Below are positions 32,857 through 41,991 of a stretch of DNA of 64,000 nt, piece after piece; within the stretch, counting starts at the first letter, position 1; every line of letters starts with the position of its first letter. Position numbers and translations under genes: made by a program. The stretch comes from Stemphylium vesicarium. Taxonomy: Eukaryota > Ascomycota > Dothideomycetes > Pleosporales > Pleosporaceae. The stretch covers positions 1 through 64,000 of the forward strand of contig QXCR01000075.1 in assembly GCA_004380135.1 (NCBI GenBank), given 5' to 3'. The notes under the pieces were generated by a model. It saw only the letters and a list, made by a program, of their open reading frames with translations. It was not told the origin of the DNA and ran no database searches.

Positions 32857-33655
32857 GAGGGAGTCGAGTCGGAGATGACTACTATTAAATCTCCGACGTG
32901 GAGGCATCAGGTTGGCATCTAGTTTTTTATACCCAATCAATTATTCTTCTCTTCTAGGATATGACTGTTGTGAAGCATGTCTCTCCAGAGTAGACGCACT
33001 ACCCCGAAATTTTCTGACGACCAATCGCCGAAAACAAAAACTTGACATTTGTTGCAATATCTTCTACGCTGGAAACACGACCTCATCTCTTAGTGTCCAA
33101 GAGTCTCTTAGTCTAAACAGAGTAACGCCTCTCACCACAATGTCACTCGACCGTTCCTGACTCACAAGAATCTGACGATAGCGGTTGAGCAAACAACGTG
33201 ATTACTCTAGACGAGGATAGCAAACGCTTGCACCACCACGCCACGTATCCGATATCACGACTCGGGTGTTGAATTAGGTAGCTATTCAGTCAGACTCGGA
33301 CTCGGATGAGGTAGGAAGTTACCTCACACGAGAGCATGTGAAGGAGAAGTGCATCACAACACCAATGAACTCAGCGCGCAACCATCAGTGAAATCGTTAT
33401 ATAGCAGAACTGAGGGAGTAAATTCCCGCAATGCACATAAAACAATACACAGACCGCCGTCACACACCCCTCCATCACAGCGTAAGCGTAAAAGCCCTCT
33501 GCTTGACCACTCCATTCACTACCATACTTCCGAATCCAAAATACTCGTGAGTGAGTTAATTACATCACAAATCCCATGCGTGACTCTACAGTCACATCAT
33601 CCTGCCTTGACTAGACTGTATCGAGCTAAACCGCACGGAACGAAGGCCATTGCGC

Positions 33656-33711
33656 ATTCACTTCACCCTCACCTTCCCTTCACCCTTCCCTTCACCCTTC
33701 CCTCCCCCGTC
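33656..33711. repeat. Pyrimidine-rich tandem repeat (CTTCACCCTTCC)
   Basis: Three to four copies of a 12-base CTTCACCCTTCC-like unit, ending in a CCCTCCCCC run just before the TATA-like box. CT-rich tracts are common in strong fungal promoters. Confidence 0.7.
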
Positions 33712-33714
33712 CAG

Positions 33715-33721
33715 ATATAAA
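33715..33721 (+). promoter_or_regulatory. TATA-like box
   Basis: ATATAAA lies 174 nt upstream of the ATG of the small secreted protein, after a pyrimidine tract. It fits a core promoter with a leader of about 140 nt. Confidence 0.4.
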
Positions 33722-33894
33722 CCCCAAATCCCCTTCTACTTCCATTCTTCCTCACCTCCACCAACAAAGAACATCACCTCAACTCAACTCAACTCAAGTC
33801 AACTGTCAAAGGATTAACCTCTAACTTCCAATTCCAGCCACCACCAGCGACAACACCCGCAAACAAACAACCGAGTACGACTACCATCGTCAAC

Positions 33895-34131
33895 ATGAAG
33901 CCAACCCTCATCACCATCCTCCTCCTCGCCGTGTCCGCCCCCCTCGCCCTGGCCAAGGACAAGCCGCACCACGATAAAGACCCAGCCAAGGCTCCATCGT
34001 GCGGCGCGCCCTTCTGCGGCCGTGCTGTCGCGGAGGTGCATGGAATCATGGATATGCTCAAGGAAAGTGCTGCCAAGGCTAGCACCGTTGTTGTCAATGT
34101 CGGTGGTGGCGCGGAGGAGAAACGCGAGTAG
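33895..34131 (+). CDS. Small secreted protein
   Basis: 78-aa protein with a clear signal peptide (MKPTLITILLLAVSAPLALA, cleavage after residue 20). The mature 58 residues contain a charged start (KDKPHHDKD), two Cys in CGAPFCG and a helical C-terminal half ending EEKRE. The short size, signal and strong upstream promoter elements make it a candidate secreted effector-like or wall-associated peptide. Two Cys only allow one disulfide. I do not recognise a family. The Kozak context (CAACATGAAG) supports the start. Confidence 0.7.
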   Translation: MKPTLITILLLAVSAPLALAKDKPHHDKDPAKAPSCGAPFCGRAVAEVHGIMDMLKESAAKASTVVVNVGGGAEEKRE

Positions 34132-34635
34132 AGTCGTGCTCGAGACTTGTGAGTTTCCGTTCCTCGAGATGGAGAAGAAGGAGGGACGTGGACGGAAGCT
34201 AACAGGGGGAGATTGGGTCGATCTGAGCTGGGATTCTGGAGGCGGAGTTTGTGGTACTATGGTGTTTTTCGTTTGGCTTTGAATAGGGGAGGTTGTTGCT
34301 TGTGAGATGTGGGTTCATGGGTTACGCTCTTGGGTGAATTGGGCGACGATTCGTGTAGGCATTTTTGGGATGTCTGGTAGATGGCGGAGGGTTCATGGTA
34401 GATCGGCTGGAATATGGGTATGAGCTATGCGTACATGGCTGAATGAACATGGCTGGATTCGAGGATGTGTCTCTTCGCGTGGGAGGCGGTATGGTGACTG
34501 TGATGTCCACGATACCCAGTCCTCGATGTTCGTAAACAGAAGTTGAGGCTTTCGAGTATCTTGTGAATGAACTGCATGCAGTCTCCCTCGTCGCGCATCG
34601 ATTCGAAAGGCTTGCAGCGACTCGACAGTGTCACT
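34132..34635. other. Intergenic between convergent genes
   Basis: About 500 bases of 3' flank with no gene or notable repeat. Confidence 0.5.
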
Positions 34636-35598
34636 TCAAGTCCCATTCCGAATATGTTCGACCTTGGTATCAATCCTGTGCATACAACTCCACTCATCGA
34701 GATAAAGCTCCTGCACCAAATTCACACTTCCAAACCACTTCTCACCCAGCCCGGCACCAGGCAAGTCAGGATTGAGCTTGAGTTCTCTTGCATGTCCCGA
34801 CGCAGCGCCGTATTGTTCAAAGTGCTTCAACGAGTCAATCGCCCACATCATCTGCTCATTGTCCTTGTAGTGTTCTTTCAACCTCGCGCGTCGAATCTCC
34901 TTCCTCATCTCCGCTTCGGCGGTGGCCCAGGGCGACGGATAGTCGGATGGCATGAGTTTCTCACCTTTTTTGTGTCGCGCGTTGTTGGCCTGGATCTTCT
35001 TCGCGGTGTCGGCTTGGAATTTGTCTTTTAGGACGCGCAGACGGTCTTGCTCGCGGAAGAAGAACTTGAGTGCTTTCTTCCAATCGAAGGTGATTTCCCG
35101 TTGCGCGACGTCTATGCTGAGTCCTGGTAACTCTGTGTCGTTGACCAAGTCACCAATGCTGATTGTGTAGTTTGGCATCTCAGCCTTCCAATTCTTTACA
35201 TTTTCCTCCCATCTATGCGTTACCTTTTGGTACTGCTCTTGTCCCTTTGCGCTATTGCCTTTCCCCAAACTCGGCTCGGGCCGCTCATCCTTATACCAGG
35301 CTATGCTCTTGTCTTCGCCCTTGCCACGTCGCGCGTATCGCGTGGATACCTCTGGCCTCTTGCTCCTTCCGCCTAGATTGTATTTTTCGAGCTGAAAATC
35401 TATATGCACATCGCGGAGAAAGTGCTCTGCGAAAGCGCGCTCGACGCACGCGCGAAGGGTCGGGGAGACGCGCCGGACGACATTCCACAGGTGGGCGAGA
35501 TCGGTGTGGTAGCGAAAGACGTTAATCCACACTTCGGCCGGTAGTGAAGGACAGAGAGGTTTTCGGCAGACATTACGACGCGGAGTTTTGGTGGCCAT
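34636..35598 (-). CDS. F-box-like protein
   Basis: Single-exon gene for 320 aa. The N-terminus after a basic leader reads LPAEVWINVFRYHTDLAHLWNVVRRVSPTLRACVERAF (about residues 19-56), a typical fungal F-box-like start (LP.E...I...L.DL..V..VS). The rest is highly charged and helical with no leucine-rich or WD repeats, as in many short fungal F-box proteins. If functional it would bridge a substrate to the SCF ubiquitin ligase through Skp1. The assignment rests on the N-terminal pattern only. Confidence 0.72.
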   Translation of the reverse strand: MATKTPRRNVCRKPLCPSLPAEVWINVFRYHTDLAHLWNVVRRVSPTLRACVERAFAEHFLRDVHIDFQLEKYNLGGRSKRPEVSTRYARRGKGEDKSIAWYKDERPEPSLGKGNSAKGQEQYQKVTHRWEENVKNWKAEMPNYTISIGDLVNDTELPGLSIDVAQREITFDWKKALKFFFREQDRLRVLKDKFQADTAKKIQANNARHKKGEKLMPSDYPSPWATAEAEMRKEIRRARLKEHYKDNEQMMWAIDSLKHFEQYGAASGHARELKLNPDLPGAGLGEKWFGSVNLVQELYLDEWSCMHRIDTKVEHIRNGT

Positions 35599-36178
35599 CT
35601 GGTCTCACATTGCGCTTCACATGGCGTCTTCCTCGTCCGTCGCGTGGGCGGATGGGATGATTGAAGCCTGGGTTCAAGCGAGTCAGGAACTATGACGTAA
35701 GCGCCTTCCCTGAAGTGGTGTTTGCTGTTCTCCCCGCACACAGCGTCCTGAACTTCTTCACCTACACTGGCAACGTCCTCTCCATGCCGTTTGAACATCG
35801 CAGCATCGTTATTCAACATGCGCGAATACGCCTGAGGTGCACTTCTGGTATACCGCCATGGGTCGTGTCCGCGACCAGCATTGACGAATGGCAAACATGC
35901 ATGCCGCCCGGATGAGCCTTTCGTCGGAGATCGGTATGGAAGACATCTTCTCGAACCAATGGAGCCAGTCTTGGTGAGCACCAAGAAAATGCTGTCAAAG
36001 TGGCGCTGGCTCAGCCTTGCACCTTGCAATTCAGCTGAGCGACCGCAGCGATCTCATAAACATTCGATGCCTTTCCTGCTCCCACTTTTCATCCTCAAAC
36101 TTGCAAGCACTCGATTTTGCCATCTCAAACACTGTGCATATACTTCCTCAAACAATCGCTACCTTCCTACATCACTAT
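35599..36178. other. Intergenic, no gene recognised
   Basis: About 580 bases between the F-box-like gene and the membrane-protein pseudogene, which are divergent. Only short unconvincing frames. Confidence 0.5.
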
Positions 36179-38097
36179 ATGACAGCTATGTCTTACTTAG
36201 TCTTACGCTCTCTGCTCGCCGTCATACTCTTTTGCAGCCTAGCGGGAGGTTCGAACAACACCGCCGTTGCCGCCACCACGAACGCAACCATAACGTATAC
36301 TGGATGGCATAACAGCCCAGCTGAATGCTGTATCACGAACATACTCTGGAGCTGCCTCACAACCACATTTGCCTGCACCTGGAACATCCTCCATCTTAAT
36401 GTCCCTAGGCGTAGGGACACCATATGGGCCAAGTTCTGGCGGAAGACAAAATGGATGATGATCACCGTCGTCTTTCCCGAGTTCATATTTGCAAAAGCGG
36501 CATGTAAGCTAAAGATGGCAGTCGAAGACCTGCGCGAGCTGAAGCTTATGCAAGACAAGATTGGATGGGACGGCCAATATGGTTGGGGTAGTCGACTACT
36601 CTATTGTCTAATGCGCCCGGACGACTTCTCGTGGTCGTAACTGAAAGCTATTGGCACTTTTGCGAATGAACCGCTTGTGTGGTGGGATTTTGAGAGTTCA
36701 ACGCAGACTTGGACGCTCACTCACTGTTATTTCGCCAACATGGGGGAGTTGAAAAATCGTCAGGTGGCGCTATTACAGCACATGCCTTGGTACGGTGTTG
36801 TTTCCGAAATGGGCAAAGTATGGATACCTTTCGATTGAGTAATGAAGAGATTCTGGAAAAATCCAAAGCCGATCTACTGTTGAAGATTGTTGCCGCAGTA
36901 CAGATATTTTGGATACTTATATCTGTCGTTACACGAAAAGCCCGCAGCCTGCCCTTAAGTATTTTAGAGGTGTGTACCGCAGCATTTGCAGCCTTGGCCA
37001 TTACCACTTACGCCTTGAACTCAGAGAAGCCGAAGGATATCGACATACCCATCAGACTCGACGATACAGCACACGATTGTCAGATGAGGGAGTTGAGTGG
37101 AAGTTCTTTCTTCTCCCGCATCATTGAACCATCCACCGGCCCTGAGGAAGCTTCTACTATATTTCGTATACCCAACGACGCTATAAGATAGTCAACGAGG
37201 CAACATGGATCTCGCACTTTTAACTCCGCTCTGGCTCTATCTACCCTTCTTTTTGGTGGGATTCATTGTGATGCTTGGGAAAGCACATTCCCTACCTCCA
37301 TTGCGAGTACAGTCTGGATAGTTGCAAGTGCGTTATCATCAACATTGCCTGTGATCAATCTGGTCATCTCCTACCTATTGCGTCTCATGCTGGCGTTGAG
37401 CATTAAAAAGTCTATGCAGCAGTTTATCGGTGACTGTCAAGTCTCTTCCAGTCTTGATAGAGTGCTGGATCCAACCGTGATTCATCTCGTTTGGCTTGAT
37501 GGCGCGATCTGGATTAAAGCCGACGAAAGTGGTGTGGTGAGTCTCCACCTGAGATTCGCTCGCAAGAGTACCTTTCGTATTGTTCCAACATAGCTACAGG
37601 GGACGGTTGCTACGGAATTTATCAGAGTAACTGTCGGGCTTACGAGAACAATGTGTGAAGAAGATCGAACCTATAACGCGATGAGTCATCTCTATTCCTA
37701 TCTTTATAAGGGTCCTATGATAGAGAACGTCATCTTTGATCTCGTTGAAGCCCATAGTGACAATCTTACCAACTTCCATCGCCTGGAATATCGCACAGGC
37801 AAGCTATCCAAGAGCCATCCTACTTGTTTCAGCAAAGAGTGGCTTCCCACACTTCATCTACTCTTAAAACCTAGAAATTGGGAGGACATGAGATCAGCCA
37901 CAGAAAATCGTATCGAGCATTACCGATTAATCCAGATAAGGGTTGATAGAGTCTGTATGACCTTCACCCGGTTCACCGTTCTTGTATACGCTGCCGCCCG
38001 TATCGCACTGCTCGTTCTAGCTTTCACCACCCTCCGCAAACAAGACGAAAGACTATACATCAATACTTGGACCCGCTTCCTCCCCAGTATCAGCTGA
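36179..38097 (+). pseudogene. Broken copy of a fungal polytopic membrane-protein family
   Basis: The translation carries the family's blocks in order: a signal-like start (MSYLVLRSLLAVILFCSLAGG), then ILWSCLTTTFACTWNILHLNVP, then TWTLTHCYFANMG. SNEEILEKSKAD, LLFGGIHCDAWESTFPTSI and a C-terminal VYAAARIALLVLAF...TWTRFLP segment follow. Good introns fit at 36637-36696 and 37537-37593. Two lesions remain. A G run at 36742-36746 appears one base short, shifting the frame after ANMG. An in-frame TAG at 37189-37191 interrupts the frame before LLFGGIHC. The family is expanded in Pezizomycotina with no firm function that I know of. Most of the sequence is preserved, so inactivation looks recent, or the two lesions could be assembly errors. 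Confidence 0.75.
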
Positions 38098-39292
38098 ACC
38101 ACCAAAAATCTCGCGCAACATCTCCCGAAGGAAGTACCAGCTTCAACAAACCAACACATGGAACAAAACGATTGCTCTAACTCCGATGTCCACAACAAAA
38201 CACCGATAGGAAAAGTCGGAAAGAAACCGGTATCTTACAAGACTTCATATGGATTATCAAGTCAGCTAGCTAGCAACATCATCACTACCTTTCACTCTCC
38301 AGTTCCCAGCTCCGCACCAAAAAGTCAATTAGCCCCATTTAATCTGCAAAGCATTTCTCCCATTTCATCACCTTGTTGTACAAATATTTGCATAGGTTTC
38401 GGTACGATGCGCTGTCCAACACGGGCACACTTTGTCCATCTTTCAACTACCCAGGAGCGAGATTGATAGAAAGCAGTTTATCAAACATATCCCAAGTCCT
38501 CTCCCGTAGCTATACCAAGGCTTCCGTACTTGCCAAAATACCTCTTTGTTATTACGTGGGGCTCTGCTGCCCTTAACCTGTGGGGCTGCTTTAGAGTTTG
38601 GAATATACATCGGGCCGTTGCAATCTGTAGCGTCTTGGTCCCCCTCACCCTCTCTCTCTACTAACTCTTCCGTAGTACGTGACCATCACCTCGGCTACTC
38701 CAACCACCATGAATACCACATAGCCGTCTCCGGTTTCCACGGCATTCGTGGGTCCATCCCCGTGGGTTCATCTCCGGCCCCGCTCGGACGAAATACCAGT
38801 GTCAAGCGTCAAGGTTGGGAAGAATCATGATGGTTGGTCTATCTATCGCGAACGGCAGCCTTTGTCAGACTTGCCGGCTAAGAGCAAACAGATGGACAAA
38901 GGTCAGATGGAACAAAGATGGGATGGAATAATGGAGCAAACATCAATCAGCTGTACAGGCCGGAAGCTTCCTGGCTGACAACCAGCAACAAACGTGTACC
39001 GCCACGACTCCGCATCCATCTCCGGCTTTCGGACAAGGCCAGTCTCCTCCGAAGATAACCCTTCTTTCTTTCTTTTGCTTAAGTAGCATTTGTTCGCCAT
39101 GTTTTGAAAAAAAGCTCTTGATCAAGTTTTCCATTGTGTGCCAAAAGTTCCATCAACTCAAACTTGTTGTATTCTTCCTCAAACTTTTCCAATCTCTACT
39201 TGGGTTTCGCGGAAGAGGAAAAACATCCAGCACCTTGTGCATACACATATATACATACCAACCACCAATCACCCCTAACCCTCTCACCAACC
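38098..39292. other. Intergenic region (1.2 kb)
   Basis: Downstream of the pseudogene and upstream of the Ldi-like gene. No supported gene. The last 60 bases are CA/AC-rich 5' leader. Confidence 0.5.
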
Positions 39293-40000
39293 ATGCCACC
39301 CCCCAAACCCCCCGCCCACATACCCCAGCGCGGCCCAGACCTAACCCCCTACCCGCGTCTCACCCCAGCGCAAGCCGGCCACATCCGCCACACCTACAAC
39401 CTGGTATCCCAAAAAGACGGATCCTGGGACCGCATGGGCGCCGCGGAAAGCATGCAAGAATTCAACGACGCGTACCGGTACCAACTGGCGACCATGTCCT
39501 ACGCCCTCAGCGTAGCCTACTTCCACCGGGTCCCCAGTCTCTTCAGCGTGTACAAACCCCTCTTCCGGCGCGTGATCCACAAGATGCTGCGGCGCGAGGT
39601 CTGGGGCTACTGGTTCCTAACTAGCCACTCGGGCAACATCACGGAGCCTGATCGCACTTCGCTGCGCACGCCGTGGGCGGACCCGGTCAAGAAGGAGAAT
39701 ATCATGTATAGTGGGCATTTACTGCTCATGACGAGTTTGTACGCCATGTTGTTTGACGATGACGAGTTTGAGCGGCCGGGCTCGATTGTTTTTCGCTGGG
39801 ATCCACTGTTTTGGGGCCTCGGGACCGAGACGTTCGAGTATGATAATCGTGGGTTGCAGAAGGTCGTGCTCGCGGAGATGGAGGCGAATGGATGGGTGGG
39901 TGTGTGCTGTGAGCCGAATTTGGTGTTTGTGGTTTGTAATCAGTTTCCTGTAAGTTTTTTGTCTTTTTTTCTGAGGTGTTGTTGGAGGAGTAAAGAGAGG

Positions 40001-40065
<65 letters not shown>

Positions 40066-41258
40066 GGCTGGAAAAAAAAGGGGGGGGTGCATGGTTAGAG
40101 AGACAACTTGCTAACTCTGTCATGTTTCCAGATTATCGCTGTTCGCTACAACGACATCCGCGACGGCACCAACCTAGCCGAACAAGTCACGAAAAAATAC
40201 CGCGACGCGTGGGATGCAAAGGGCATGGTGCAAGCGGATGGCTTGTATGCAGATTGGCTCATGTTGAAGCAAGACGTTCTTTGGCCGCCGGAGAATGTAC
40301 CTTTTGGCGGAATGCCTGCTCGGGACATTGGCTTCACCGCATGGTCAGTATAATATCTCTTTTACCTTGCCCTCTCCCATCCTCCCCTTCCCAAAACTAA
40401 CCATTCCTGTCTGAAAAGAGACGAGGAAAAAGAAAAAACTCTAACAGACACGTTCTCCACAGGGCCAATGCCTTCATGAACGCCTGGAACCCCACTTTTG
40501 TCTCCTCCCTCTACGCCACCCAAATTCTCGGCCACATCACCACAATAAACCAAAAAACGCGCGTGCACCCCCCCAAAGTCGCCCACGCCTTCCGCCACGT
40601 CGTCACCAACCGCGGCCTCTCCGCCAACGCAGAGGAAACGTTGACGCAGGCCCTGCACGAGGCGCAGAAAATTCCAGACAGCCCAGTGCCATTCCACTCG
40701 CCCCACGTCGGCGTCATCTGCCAGTGGCTCTCGGAGCTCGGCAAGACGGCAGAGCTGCAAGGCGTGCTCAACTTTGTCGACGCCCATTTGAATCCTACGT
40801 GGGAAAATGGCGGCTTGTACTACCCCCGCCATGATGAGCAGGATCCTGATGTCGCGCATATTACCTACATGGAGCCGTTTTCGGGTAACGCGGCTATCGG
40901 GTATGCCCGCTTAAATGTTCCGAATGGGCAGAAGATTATGTGGGATCGGCCTTGGACTAGCGACATGTTGAAGGCTAGGCCTTGGCTTGATGGCTTGTCC
41001 ATGGATGGTGGAGTTGACTATTTGCGTGGTGGGTATGATGAGGACAAGAAGATGCTCTTCTTCACGGCTGCTACGTGGAATCGAGTCCCCGCCACGCTGA
41101 ATCCGGTTGCGAGCAATCTTGCTTCGGGGGATTGGGCGGTCTATGTTGATGGGGATTTCAAGGACATGTGCACCGTGGACCAAGGGGGTTCTTTTGGAGT
41201 CGAGGTTGACGTTGCTGGGGATCCTGTTGACGTTGTGTTTGTTCGAATTGATGGCTAG
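39293..41258 (+). CDS. Linalool dehydratase/isomerase-like domain protein
   Basis: A 554-aa enzyme of the linalool dehydratase/isomerase (Ldi) fold, an (alpha/alpha)6 barrel. Introns are 39950-40131 and 40344-40462. Diagnostic blocks are MLRREVWGYWFLTS, NIMYSGHLLLM (H142), GWVGVCCEPNLVFVVCNQFP (C206 and C215, nine apart) and DIGFTAW/AFMNAWN. In bacterial Ldi a His and two Cys with the same spacing line the active site, so the site looks conserved. No signal peptide or membrane segment is seen, unlike the exported bacterial enzyme. Fungal members are widespread and largely uncharacterised, so linalool itself need not be the substrate. Intron 1 holds a GA microsatellite. I start at 39293 in the context ACCATGCC. 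Confidence 0.9.
40005..40062. repeat. (GA)n microsatellite within intron 1
   Basis: About 28 GA units inside the first intron of the Ldi-like gene. The branch point CTAAC and acceptor lie well 3' of it. Confidence 0.9.
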
Positions 41259-41991
41259 AAGTTGTGGGGGTAAAGAAAAGGATTTGGGTTGAAGAAAGAG
41301 TAAAACGTGGCAAAGTATAGGTAAACTAGAGTTTGGAATTCTCTTTCCTAAAAAAAAAGACACTATGAAGAAAGAAGAATCCGACTTTTAAAGGCAACTC
41401 AGACCGGCTCGCGAGAGCGGCTGTAATGAGTAAGATGCTGCAGCTGTTCTAAATGTTCCACGTAAACCTATGAGTTTCCCTATTGCCTCCATCCAGGGGA
41501 GCGTTGTCGAGTAGCCGAGAAAAAAGACAAAACCAAAATCCACAATCATTACTAAACTTGCAAAAGAAGAACATGGGAGAAATGTAACCAGCACAGCGCG
41601 GGGCAAGTGCATGCCCCCAGACGAAAGGAAAATAGACAAACAAGGAGATGATGCGAGCAGAGACCAGAAGTCGAAATCCAAGATGAAGATGCATCAAGAC
41701 GTGCGTGGTTACGTGGTAGTGTCGAACGAAGAAAAAAATGCAGGTTTAGAAAAGATACATGAAGCGAAAAGAACAGGGAAAAGAAACTGACGAAGCAAAA
41801 GAAAGACTGCAAACCGGCGATTCCGCAACCAAAGCAAACTGGTATATAGCGCGATAAAGACAAAAAGGACAATGTTTGCCGCCAGATGATTCAAAGAGAG
41901 ATGCGAATTGACATTGCGGAGAAAAGACAAATGGACATGACAGCATGACGGCCGCGAAGAAACAAAGATACAATCGCTAGGATGTGGCGTG
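41259..41991. other. Intergenic between convergent genes
   Basis: About 730 bases of 3' flank. It is A-rich with overlapping low-complexity frames on the minus strand (Phe/Ser/Leu-rich), which I do not call genes. Confidence 0.5.

Larger units (their letters stand above)
32857..33894. other. Intergenic with the promoter of the small secreted protein
   Basis: About 1 kb. The last 240 bases hold a pyrimidine-rich repeat, a TATA-like box and a CAACT-rich leader; nothing else is recognised. Confidence 0.5.
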
